This document shows, one piece after another, positions 32,604 to 43,209 of a stretch of 64,000 nt of DNA. The notes below the pieces were generated by a model. That model made no database searches and was not told where the DNA came from. It saw only the letters and a list, made by a program, of their open reading frames with translations. Origin of the DNA: Nymphaea colorata (taxonomy: Eukaryota > Streptophyta > Magnoliopsida > Nymphaeales > Nymphaeaceae); contig NC_045147.1 in assembly GCF_008831285.2 (NCBI RefSeq), positions 19,720,581 through 19,784,580 of the forward strand, written 5' to 3'. A program made the position numbers and the translations under genes. Every line of letters begins with the position of its first letter. Positions within the stretch are counted from its first letter, which is position 1.

Positions 32604-35174
32604 ATGGCATATCATGCTCTTTCTCCTTTTCTTCTTTTCGGGCTTGTAGAAATACTGTCATGGGGAGTTTACAATATCTCCACCCTTTTTCTATTGCTCC
32701 ATATAGAAGAGGGGGTGATGAAAGGTCAAACAGCATCGTGCCTCCCCAACCAAAGCTTGGCCCTTTTACAATTCAAGCAAAGTCTATCCCAAGGGTCGCA
32801 GCCATTGTTAAGCACATGGAAGAATGAATCAGATTGTTGCGAGTGGCAGGGAGTCTCTTGCGACCATACCACCGGCTTTGTCACCGGCCTCGACATCAGG
32901 GATCTCGGAGTGCAAGTCAGTGATCCCAACTCTTCTTTATTTCAACTTTCTCACCTCCAAAGTCTTGATCTCAGCCGCAATTTGGTCACTGGTATGATCT
33001 TCTCAAGATTGTCGGAACTCATTGACCTCACCAAACTTTCGCTCTCAGATTGCCACTTAATCGGTCCCATTCCAGAATCATTCAAACTACTTTCAAGCCT
33101 AACCTATTTAGACCTTAGCCAAAATGGATTGAGTGGAGAAATTCCCCTAGGTATAGTAAAACACCCCAACCTGCAGACACTGCGCGTTGCTAACAACATG
33201 TTAAACGGTTGGTTTCCTGATTTCGGTAATGAGGTTTCCCCATTAATTGATGTCGATATTTCATATAACATGTTGGACGGGGAGATTCCTCCTTCAATAA
33301 TTAGAAAGTTGTCTCATCTTGAATTGTTGAACATTCAATGGAATAGATTTACTGGTACCATCCACTTCTCCTTATTCCAAAACCTGAGGAATCTTTCACA
33401 TTTAGACCTTTCTTGGAACAATTTGACAGTTGAGTTTCCCAAAACCGTTTATGTCAAGCATCAAGCTACAATTTTTCCCAATCTAGTAATATTAGACTTG
33501 ATGTCTTGCAACATCAGAGGGGAGTTTCCTCAGTTCCTCCAAAACATAATGACCCTTCACTTACTATACCTTTCACATAATAACATAAGTGGGAAGGTGC
33601 CGACATGGGTGTGGAGAATACCAGAACTTTGGCATTTGGATCTGTCACATAACAAGCTCGATGGTTTTGAGGAAGTGGTCAATATTAATGGTTCGAGGAA
33701 CTTGGATCTTCCGTTGATGTTCGGCACAAGCTTGTCATTGTTTGTGTCGAACAATAACATCAAGGGAAAAATCCCGTCCACACTCTTCTGCAATATGTTT
33801 ACATTAGGACGTCTACACCTATATGAGAATAACCTCACAGGTACCATACCAGATTGTCTAGCCAACTTGACCGGGTTATATGAGTTAAACCTCAACAAGA
33901 ACCTACTACAAGGTCAGATTCCAAGAAGGCTTATTTGTGGTTCCCAGTTTTTGCCTGTAGTTGAATTGAGCGACAACCAATTCACAGGTGAAATCACAAG
34001 ATTGCTCTATAATTGTAGCAATAATTACATGTGGGTACTTGACCTGTCAAGCAATAGAATCACAGGTAGCTTGCCAGTCAATTGGCCCGCAGCTTTTGAT
34101 CGACTAGAGGTGTTGGACTTGAGCAACAACCAACTACAAGGTCCAATTCCAGAAGATTTTAGCAATTCCTCCACACCAGCTTTACGAGTGTTCAACCTCA
34201 ATGACAATAAATTGGTTGGCAGGATTCCCAGGAATCTTTCTAAGTGCAGCAAATTGATGGTTATAAATTTGGGCAACAATGAGTTAAGTGATGTTTTTCC
34301 CTTTTGGCTTGGCCATTTGGACTACTTACGTGTGTTAGCATTACATGCCAACAAATTGCATGGCTCTATTAGCTCCCCCTTCTCCATGCATATGTTTTCT
34401 TCATTGTTAATCCTTGACATTTCTGGGAACCAATTGAAGGGACATCTTCCCCCTGCCCTTTTTCAAAATTTTAGTTCAATGATGAGGAAGCAAACAAATG
34501 TTAGCTCCAAGGACCCATCAGCTCTATCATATCAGCTGCCATTGTTATTAACCATCAAAGGACACAGCCAAAAATGGAGGCTGATTACCATTTTGACATG
34601 CATTGATTTGTCCAACAATCTATTCACTGGAACAATTCCTGATGATATAGGTTCACTAGACCGGCTTTATTCATTGAACTTGTCGAGGAACAACTTGGAA
34701 GGTGCCATCCCGACGTCGTTCGGACAGTTACAAAGCATGGAGTCACTAGACCTTTCTCACAACCACTTATCAGGAAGCATACCGGAAGAACTAACGAGAG
34801 ACACATTTCTCTCTACCTTGGACTTGTCATATAACAGCCTTGAAGGAAGAATCCCTCAAGGCAATCAGTTTGGCACATTCAATGCTACTTTATTTGATGG
34901 CAATCCAGGGCTTTGTGGGCCACCACTGTCAATCTCATGCCCAAATACCAACCGTGGCCCTCAAGACTCCATTTATCTTGTCGAAGAAATGACCCGAGAT
35001 CCGCACTGGGAGTACTTAGCAGCAGGGATTGGCTATGCTGTGGGATTCTTGACAACCATACTGCCCATCTTGTTTATTCAGAAAGTGGGGACTTGGTTTT
35101 GTTTTCATGTGGACAGGGCATTTGAGACCTGCATTAATATTCCTACTTTATATTCGATTTCCTGCAGAGCATAA
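32604..35174 (+). CDS. Intact LRR receptor-like protein, 856 aa (group A)
   Basis: Predicted plasma-membrane RLP of the Cf/Hcr9 type. The frame is open further upstream, but ATG 32604 is chosen because it matches the other copies and follows the conserved TATA-like box and leader. Domains: hydrophobic leader 6-34 (LSPFLLFGLVEILSW); LRRNT with C46, C78-C79 and C86 (ESDCCEWQGVSC); about two dozen LRRs from about 105 to 760 with LxxLxLxxNxLxGxIP spacing and many N-glycosylation sequons; island domain about 620-665 (TIKGHSQKW); cap C771/C779 (GNPGLCGPPL); transmembrane helix about 804-825 with GIGYAVG (GxxxG); tail of about 31 residues without kinase. Family members pair with SOBIR1 and BAK1/SERK in immunity or development; ligand unknown. 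The coding sequence is intronless and has no visible lesion. Confidence 0.93.
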   Translation: MAYHALSPFLLFGLVEILSWGVYNISTLFLLLHIEEGVMKGQTASCLPNQSLALLQFKQSLSQGSQPLLSTWKNESDCCEWQGVSCDHTTGFVTGLDIRDLGVQVSDPNSSLFQLSHLQSLDLSRNLVTGMIFSRLSELIDLTKLSLSDCHLIGPIPESFKLLSSLTYLDLSQNGLSGEIPLGIVKHPNLQTLRVANNMLNGWFPDFGNEVSPLIDVDISYNMLDGEIPPSIIRKLSHLELLNIQWNRFTGTIHFSLFQNLRNLSHLDLSWNNLTVEFPKTVYVKHQATIFPNLVILDLMSCNIRGEFPQFLQNIMTLHLLYLSHNNISGKVPTWVWRIPELWHLDLSHNKLDGFEEVVNINGSRNLDLPLMFGTSLSLFVSNNNIKGKIPSTLFCNMFTLGRLHLYENNLTGTIPDCLANLTGLYELNLNKNLLQGQIPRRLICGSQFLPVVELSDNQFTGEITRLLYNCSNNYMWVLDLSSNRITGSLPVNWPAAFDRLEVLDLSNNQLQGPIPEDFSNSSTPALRVFNLNDNKLVGRIPRNLSKCSKLMVINLGNNELSDVFPFWLGHLDYLRVLALHANKLHGSISSPFSMHMFSSLLILDISGNQLKGHLPPALFQNFSSMMRKQTNVSSKDPSALSYQLPLLLTIKGHSQKWRLITILTCIDLSNNLFTGTIPDDIGSLDRLYSLNLSRNNLEGAIPTSFGQLQSMESLDLSHNHLSGSIPEELTRDTFLSTLDLSYNSLEGRIPQGNQFGTFNATLFDGNPGLCGPPLSISCPNTNRGPQDSIYLVEEMTRDPHWEYLAAGIGYAVGFLTTILPILFIQKVGTWFCFHVDRAFETCINIPTLYSISCRA

Positions 35175-36852
35175 CAGATTGTATTGCACTCACCGGACTT
35201 TTGTTTGTTGTAATATTTGTTTGTCAAGCTACTTGTAAGAAGGGTGATGAGAGAGTTGTCGGGCTGTTGTTTCATGTTGGCCTTTCAATTTCAGGTTCTA
35301 CGTTTTTCAAATACATAAATTTCATGGACTGTATGTGGTTTGGGAGAAAATCAAAGTGCATGTTGATAACGAGCTTCAGGCCTTGTTGGTGATTGACCCT
35401 CCATAGTTCTCGTATATAAATTGAGTATGATTTTTTGATTAGTGACATGCCTGTGGCCTAATGTAATGGTACTAATTATGTACTGGAGGTTTTGTTTATT
35501 TTTTCCAAAAAAAATGGTATCTGGTTTTAACTATATTTTTTTTCCGATGGCTGAAGTAAGTTGCATCTAAAGTATTCCCATTAATCCTTTTGTGGATGCC
35601 CTCCAAATGCTTTATCAATACAAAGTGGTTAATTAATTTATACTGCGTATGGAGACAACCTACCAAGCTATTCTTAGAAGCAATTAAGTGATTCACACTG
35701 TCATGCCTTTTTCAGAATTTAAAAAGAATTTTAATTTCTGCATCCAATCATTTGTGCAATTGTGTCTGTTTCCAATGATAAATTTGTCGATGAAAAAAAA
35801 AATCATGTGGATTATATACTTATATATAGTAATGTTTTTTTTTGTTTCATACCTGCTGTCCTACGGGGATATGAATGTTTAGGATTCATACTTGGTCATC
35901 GTTCTTCATTTGGTCAAGTAATCAAATATATATTTCTTTGTTTTGATCCAGAAGTCCATTTCACAAGACTCCAAATCTTCACAATCATAACCGAAAAATC
36001 AACACACTCCTGCCCATTGCTTATATTTCGAAGTTAAGAGTTTGGATCTTACAACACCCAAGGGAAAATTCTCAGGTTCCGTAATAGACAAGAAGTCGTA
36101 GTTGAAGTATACATATACTTCGAATAATGACGTGAGTGAAAAGTTACCAACATAAATGTCGGTGTAACAAAAATAATTGTCGAAGATCTGATATATCCAA
36201 GAGCCAACTAGTCAGGTTAAGATTCAGATCACCGGCGAGTCAAATTCAGATTTACTAGTGTGTGATTTTGCAACTCAGTCCAATTCTGACCCGTGCCTTG
36301 AGGAATCTTGCACCTGCAAGAAGCAGGTTGGAAAAAAATTAACACTAAATTTGCAGATCACAGTCGTCGGCAATCACCGAGAATTTTCTCCCGTTTAAGA
36401 ATTTTCAAAAATACAATTTGTCCTCATTAAATATTTTAAAATATATAATTCAGCTCCATAAGAAAAGAAATTCTTAGTAAATTCTCTGTTTGACCAGTGA
36501 CGAGCATCAGGTCCAGTATTAATTTGTATTCAATCTATCCCATCTTCATTGGATCTCTGTCAGTTATTAGACTTGGATTCAGTTTTTCTACAAAGCATAT
36601 CTACACGAATCCGATGAATGCTCAAATCCAATTTCATAAATCCAACCAAACCGATTCAAATTGACATTGTTATCGAGTATATGCGATCCATTCCCCTTCG
36701 CTCAATTGGTGAAACGAATCCTAAACAAGTGTGTTTTGTGCCAAATGATTTATGTAGCATGGATAGATCTTGGATGTAAGAATTTTCACGAAACTATTTA
36801 TAATCTCTTAGATAATATATAATCTTTTTTAATAAAAAGGTAGTCTGAAATG
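35175..36852 (+). repeat. Group A RLP 3' flank, copy 3
   Basis: Follows 25000-26560 in order (CACCGGACTTTTGTTTGTTG, GTGGCCTAATGTAATGGTAC, TCGAGTATATGCGATCCATT, AGTCTGAAATGAAG) until a LINE interrupts it at about 36853. The short open frames here (for example 35762-36037) are not preserved in the other copies. Confidence 0.7.
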
Positions 36853-38075
36853 AAGCTTGTTAATCGCCTTCAGTGTTGGCAAGGAAAACTGCTTTCTCAC
36901 CCATACCGCATTACTCTTGCTAAACACTGTCTCGCGTCTATCCCCCTCCATGCTCTAGCGGTCTTTCGACCTCTTGAAGATGTTCTGAATAGGTTTGACA
37001 GAATCATTCGTAATTTCATCTGGGATGGTGGTCGGTCTTCAAATCGCCTTGCGCACTGGGATATGGTTGTCTTTCTGCGTCTTCTTGGAGGTGCTGGGGT
37101 AACCAACCTTAGTCGGGCTTGTGAGTCTTCTATGTGTTCTTGGTGGTGGCGTCTGGCAACTTAGCACTCTCCCATCACCCTTTTCATTTGCTCTAAATTT
37201 GATCTGCCTTTCCCTAGTGTTTGGAGTGAGTCCATCTCCCCCTCTCACTTTTGGTGTGACTTGCTTTCCGCCCTTTCTCTTTTTTTCCGCCTTGTTGACC
37301 TCTCATCGTTTGCACCCCTTGCCTGGCCTCTTTCACATACCCGGAGTTTTACCTTTTCTTCTTGTTACCTGGCTTCCTTCGGTTCTTCCGTGGCGTCGCT
37401 TCCACCCCGATCCCTTTGGTCCCTTGGCCCCTCTCCTCGTGCCATTGCTTTTGCTTGCCTTCTTCTTGTTGGCCACATTAATACTTTTGACCACTTACAA
37501 CGCTTTAGAATCAGTTTAGCTAACTAGTGTCCCCTCTGTCTCACCGCGGCTGAGTTTCAGGTCCACATTTTTACATCTTGTCATTTCTTCTTTAGTGTCT
37601 TTGCCTTTGTCTGACCTTTTCTTGTTGGTAACCTTACAGACTCACATTCTATTCGTCTTCTTTTTTTTTCTATCATTCCCCAATTTGTCTTTTTCCTGGG
37701 GCCGTGTTTGAAGGTTGTGACTCATTTCAGCTTGGTGGCGTATTTGGAATGAGCGCAACAACATGGTCTTCAGGGGCACCTTTTCTTCGCAAGAGTCTGT
37801 GGCTCGGCTTGTGCAAGGAGATGTTCATTTTGTCATTCAGCTGCGGCGTCGTCCTCTTTCTACGACTGGGAGATGATGTCGGTTCGTCTTTCCACTCTTT
37901 TTCTACCCTTTTTTGTTTTTCTGTACGTTGTATTTATACTTCATCTTTTGCTTTTGTCTTGCGGTTTGTTACTGTAAGTAGGGAACTTGTTGTCCCCAAT
38001 TTTTGTATGTAGGGGACATCTTGTCCCCAATTTTTGTATCTAGGGAACGTCTTGTCCCTAATTTTGATATACATT
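36853..38075 (+). mobile_element. 5'-truncated LINE (non-LTR retrotransposon), 3' end
   Basis: Encodes the C-terminal part of a plant LINE reverse-transcriptase ORF2. The first frame (36853-37164) has LQCWQGKLLSHPYRITLAKH, SIPLHALAVF, FDRIIRNFIWDGG and HWDMV, then GGAGVTNL. The next (about 37145-37530) continues with FWCDLL and DHLQRF. A stop then precedes CPLCLTAAE, the start of a zf-RVT zinc finger. The endonuclease and catalytic reverse-transcriptase core are missing. Frameshifts and stops show it is dead. It ends in three 31-bp tail repeats (TAGGGAACTTGTTGTCCCCA type, 37979-38065). The empty site is preserved at about 26553-26562. Confidence 0.85.
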
Positions 38076-40254
38076 TTCAGCTCTCTCTCTCTCTCTCTTT
38101 CTTTCTCTCTCTTTGTATTGGCAGAACAGATCCAGAATCCCTTTTTTTGGCTCTCATATCTTACATTCCTTATTTTTTAATAAAAAATAATTATCCAAAA
38201 CGTACGCAAGTCTCACGTTCTTCAGATCGCCATTTTAAAACGGGAGCCAAGTGCCAATTTTAATTTTCTCCAGACCAATTATAATCTCCCATATAATATT
38301 TAATGTTTTTAGTCAAAAAATAGTCTGAAATTAATATTTTCTCTCCCTGTATTGGCGGAGCCAGAAACCTTACATTTCTTATTTTTTAATAAAAATAATG
38401 ATCTAAAACGTACATAAGTCTCACGTTCTTCAGATCAACATTTTCGAACATGAACCAAGTTTTCTTTTCTATTTTTAACTTTTTTACGCAAATTAAAAGG
38501 CAGGTGCAACATGATTCCATGTTGTGACTTTTTTTATTATATTAACTTACTCTTTATCCAAATGGGTAAACTTCACCTCTCCCGTTCTCTTAACAGCACA
38601 TTAATTATACCAAATTACCAATCCAATTAGGAAATTGCGTTTACCTTTCAAAGTGAAAATGTTATCAGCGTGTGTGTGTGTGTGTGTTTTTACTTTTAAT
38701 GGTATCAGTCTAATTTGCATGATCCCGAGCCAGAAGAACTGATTCACGGAATCGTCTATTTTCAGACGTAAATAGCAATATTTTATGAGGAATGAAGACT
38801 CGAAGAACGTCAATGATAAACATTTTACCAATAAATAAACTGATGTGGATATACATCTCTAATTTTTAAACTATACAAATCACGACCATTGATCGACTGT
38901 TTAAGATTTGTATGGATTCAGTTACAATACATTACAACGCACCCCAATCCGATTTGGACCCACGTTATAATTTGATCCTTATCCAATATTAATGTTTTCC
39001 TCTGAATTTGGTTTTGCCATTCTTCATCAGATACACTACTTGGGCTCCTTTTACCTGCTTTTGTTAGTATTGAATCCAGTAGTCGTTCATGACCCAAGAT
39101 CCAGTGCTATGCTAGGATGCATCATTTTCTGCGAGATGAAGTCCCTAGTTGTTTATCCTCCTTCAATTTGTCCAATCGGCTGTCGCTCGATAGTAGCACG
39201 ATGAGAATACGTTACAAGTTTTTTTTGTTTTGTATTTTTTTCTGTCAATTTAATATAATTTATATTACTTTTTAATTCATAAATTAAAAAATCTGGTGGT
39301 ATGAGCCAATAAGAGTCATTTCCAACATTGAAAATTTTCTATTTAAGAGGTTTTCTGTTAGGTTTATATAAGATTCTCAATAACTGAGATATAATAGGAG
39401 TACAGGCATCAATCCAGCTATACACTCTAGGGGAAAAGAGAACTTCAGCTATAACTCAAACCTTAGGTTTACAATTGATCAGAGCACAAGCCTCATTACT
39501 TTGACCAATTTTCATGCAAGACTCCACCTAAACATCACATAATTAAAAAATAAGTAGATTATTACATGATACTATCATTTCAAGGAAGACTTCAAAGAGA
39601 CGCCGCGCATTGGGATGGCATATATGTTTGTCTCATGCAATTTTATACGTGCAATACTTTAATGAATTACATCCAAGTCTTGATGGTCCATTGAAAACAA
39701 GTTGGACGTTTAACTAGCAACAAATTGGAACGAAAACAAATTAATATTTGTCTTTTTCTCTTAAGCAAAGTGGGGGAAAAAAAAAACGAACTGGAAATGT
39801 GAAATGGATGACCTTGGATCAAGTCTCAGCCATGTATATCAGCATATTTTATCAGTGTCTAAGTGGTACTGAAAACGCATATGGTGTGAGCATATTTTAA
39901 ACAAAAACAACCATGTGGTCCGAATATTAGAGCATGAGCCTCATGGGTTATCATGATCTCCTTCTCTTTCTTTTCCCCTGTTTTTATTCGAAGTACAAGC
40001 GCCGGATCCTCAAAATTGTTTTGTTACTGGATCCCAAGAGAGTATGGGTTTAAAATTCAAATAGATTATGAAACTGCGAACAACAATATGAATTCTGATA
40101 CGGACATGATGCCCCTCTTTCAATTTTAAGAATAAATCAGTCTTCTGTTTTGGTTTAGTATTCCAAAAGTAAATCAGATCAATTGACCTTTGATAGAAAA
40201 CATTACCACCCAAAACACTTTCTTTAGTGCCTTCAGTTTTGGTTTTTCCAGTGT
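38076..40254. repeat. Interspersed repeats and duplicated spacer
   Basis: 38076-38480 holds two copies of the dispersed family (TTGTATTGGCAGA... and TGTATTGGCGGAGCCAGAAA). 38510-38950 matches 26880-27360. 38945-39045 matches 17360-17460. 39550-39640 has the GACGCCGCGCATTGGGATGG repeat. 39730-40150 closely matches 17960-18310. The open frames in this stretch carry no recognisable domain. Confidence 0.45.
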
Positions 40255-41820
40255 ACAAATGAAGCGCTTATCTTGTTCGATCACGTCTGGGGCATAGCAC
40301 GCTTTGTTTTCATTGCAGATTTACTTGTCAAGCTACGTGTGAGTGAGTGAGAAGGGTGAGCTCTATCCTGCTATTTCATGTTTGCTTTTCAAATATATAT
40401 TTTACGTGTCATGTTTTCCTAACGCATCACTTTGTACAAGAATATATTTCGCTTCCCTCGTTGTAGAGAAAATCAGGGTACCTGGTCGTAACAAGCGTGT
40501 GCACGAATATATTCAACTGATGGTACAACAAATGCTGAATGATATGCAAGTTTCCTACAGTAAAGGCTTAAAAAGGCAAAGGTGCTTTAGAATGTTCCGA
40601 CCAGTATTGGATGGATGGATTAAAGGGGATTTATTCTTTGAACTTATTGAATAACCAAAATTCATAGTCATATATGCCTAGGACACTTGCAGTGAATGCA
40701 GTCACTTGACCTGTCAATTTCAGCTATTATGCTTTTCTGATGCGTCATTTTTTTGGAACGAATGTTGTTTGGGAGAAAATTAATGCGCCTGCTGACAAAG
40801 CGATGCATGAGTGTCCAATTCTTCTTGATGAATGAACCTCAATCTTTGCACAGTGAATATGAACTTGATTCTGATGATATGCAAATAACGTAGTATTGGT
40901 GCGTTCATTTATTTTTCTAAAACTAGTGTTTTCATAGTATGTGTTCATTTTTTGATACAAGCTGCCGCATTAATACTCATTGGCAAAAGAAAGTCGTAGA
41001 ATATCGCTACCCAAGAGATGACCTTTTATGATGTAAATCACTTCCATTAGCGTTTCCTGCCGGATTTCTGCTTCTGATCTTTTCAAGTTCTCTCAACTCA
41101 TCATCCACCTATTCATCACCTCAAATACACCAACATAAAGTTGCCCAAGGTCGGATATGTCCGGTGACCAACTAGTCACATTAAGATTTATATCACCAAC
41201 TAGTCGTATTTGGATTAAATAATCCGTTTTGCAACAGAGTCCAAACCTGAGTACGAGACCCAACAATAATCCAACAAATATCCGACCAGGTCGCAGAAAA
41301 TATCGGATCTTATGTTGTGGGTTCTGGATTTACCTTTTAAAGATCCAACCCAATCACTTGGCTGTTCAACAATTCATGACCAACTGCAATACCAAAATCA
41401 ATGCATGGCAGTGTATAAAGCAGAAATCACTTCAAGAAACAAGAAAAAATGCCAGGGCGTTAATCCTCTTAAAACAGAGAGCCGACCGAGAAAAACCAAA
41501 TGATCAATCAAATAGATGCATAAGTTCCTCAACCTATCATATGGACTTCCAAAACGTTTAGCACCATGAAAGAAGCCCGCATGGAACTATCAGATCAAGG
41601 AAAGCCAAAATAAATGACAATTATGATCTTAATAAGATTTTTCATAGAGGCAAGTGAAAAAATACACGATTCTGCAGCCATGGCTGAGGTGCGTCTTCCC
41701 AAATTTTCTGCAGTTTATCTAGAAAAAAACTCGGAAAATTTGCAAGGACTTGTAAATTGATTATCATACTCCACCTAGAGTTCAAAATGTCCAATCAATA
41801 TGATCCCTCTGCAATAACCT
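40255..41820 (+). repeat. Orphan group B RLP 3' flank, copy 2 of 3
   Basis: Starts with AAATGAAGCGCTTATCTTG and TCGATCACGTCTGGGGCATAG, the last codons of an RLP (compare ATCTCGTCTGGGGCATAAC at 7640), and continues as at 7660-9660. The RLP body is gone. At 51185 the same junction sequence appears, so both copies descend from one deletion event followed by duplication. The frames at 41229-41561 are not conserved. Confidence 0.65.
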
Positions 41821-41854
41821 CTCCAATTAATGAGTTTTGAAAGATTGGGTTTCT

Positions 41855-42030
41855 TTTTGGGTGATGCACCCAAAACCTGATTTTGAAAGAATTGATAATA
41901 AAAAGGTTCATGCTTTCCTGTAGTCCCTTTTACACAAACCAGATTTTGTCAAAATTGGGTTTTAATGGCGACAAAACTTAATTGTGCCTAGTAAAACCAG
42001 GTTCAGCGTCCAAAACATGGTTTTGGGTGT
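41855..42030. mobile_element. Fold-back / MITE-like candidate
   Basis: Left end GGGTGATGCACCCAAAACCT and the reverse complement of the right end GGGTTACACCCAAAACCATG form imperfect terminal inverted repeats of about 24 bp around about 175 bp containing AAAACC/GGTTTT motifs. Resembles the element at 1030. No clear target duplication. Confidence 0.4.
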
Positions 42031-43209
42031 AACCCGAACATCACTTAAAGTTTTTAACATAAGAAACCTAATTTATGAAATAATCTGCATTTTTTACATA
42101 ACTAATTTGAAAGTCATAATATGCTCGATCGTCTATCCTGCTGGCCATTGGACGTGCTAGCTAATTAATAGCTTGCTTTTTTCTTTTCCTTTTTTGTTTT
42201 TATGTGGATCAGAGTTAGCCCTGGCCATGCCATTCTATGCCAAGAGAGATATTTAATTTTTTATGCCATTCTATGCTGGTATTCAATTTTTTATGCCATT
42301 CTATGCTGGTATTCAATTTTTTACGTTAATTTGATCACCAGATGGGAAAATAAGATAACCGGTGCATATCTATAGCTCGCATGGTAAAAGATAATGACCT
42401 AACCTTATGAATAATGGAAACTTAAAGACAAAAAAGTAAAGTCAAGGTGGAAAGGTAATTTAGTGGAGGAAAATTACCAAGACGTAAATAGCAATATTTT
42501 ATAAGGAACGAAGACTCGATGATCGTCAATGATAACATTTTACCAAGAAATAAACTGATGTAGATATGCATCTCTAGTTTTTGAACTATATAAAACACGA
42601 CCATTGATCGACTCTTTAAGATTTGTATGTAATCTTGTGTAATGTCCATCGAATCTCTCAGTTATTGACTTGGATTCAGTTACAAAACATTACAACGCAC
42701 CCCAATCCGATCAGTAATCAAAATCCAATTTGTTTTACTGAGTCCAACATCTAAAGCTTGGATGCAAGTTCAAATTGGTCTTCAAAATATCGGACCCGTC
42801 TCCCTACGTTCATTCGGTTCTATGCAGCCAATACAGGTCTGTTGTTTCGTATCAAGTGATTTATATCGTTTGGATTGCCAGGAAAGGAAAGCAAGAATTT
42901 TCACTAGACATGTAACCATCTCCCATACATAAATTTTATTATCAAAAGTGGTTTCAAACTCACGCATACCTTGTGCTCTCTCTCTATATTGGCTGCTGAT
43001 CCGGCATCTTTTTCTTCTATCGTAATCTTCCTTCGTCATTTTAATTAGTAAAAATAGTCATCTAAAAGGTCAGTCTGATCACATCCTTTAGAGCAACCAT
43101 TTCAAACATGAGCCACTTGCCAATTATGATTTTTTTTTTTTTGTTTTTCTTCTTATTTAAAAGGCATGTGCACAATGAGGAAAGCCTGATTTGAATCTGA
43201 TATCAACTG
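42031..43209. repeat. Spacer with short tandem repeat and interspersed copies
   Basis: At 42225-42330 a unit with ATGCCATTCTATGCTGGTAT is repeated about 2.5 times at a period near 31 bp. 42470-43110 matches 27140-27760 (GACGTAAATAGCAATATTTT, ATTGGCTGCTGATCCGGCAT). No gene; the minus-strand frames at 42422-42649 and 42782-43039 fall within the repeat and are not kept open elsewhere. Confidence 0.45.

Noticed and set aside
34900-35174. RLP genes as receptor kinases
   Set aside because: After the transmembrane helix only about 31 residues remain before a stop shared by all copies, and no kinase motif follows in any frame of the 3' flank.
41229-41561. 110-codon frame in the orphan flank as a gene
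   Set aside because: The matching segments at 9065-9400 and 52135-52480 are not open in the same frame, and it has no known domain.
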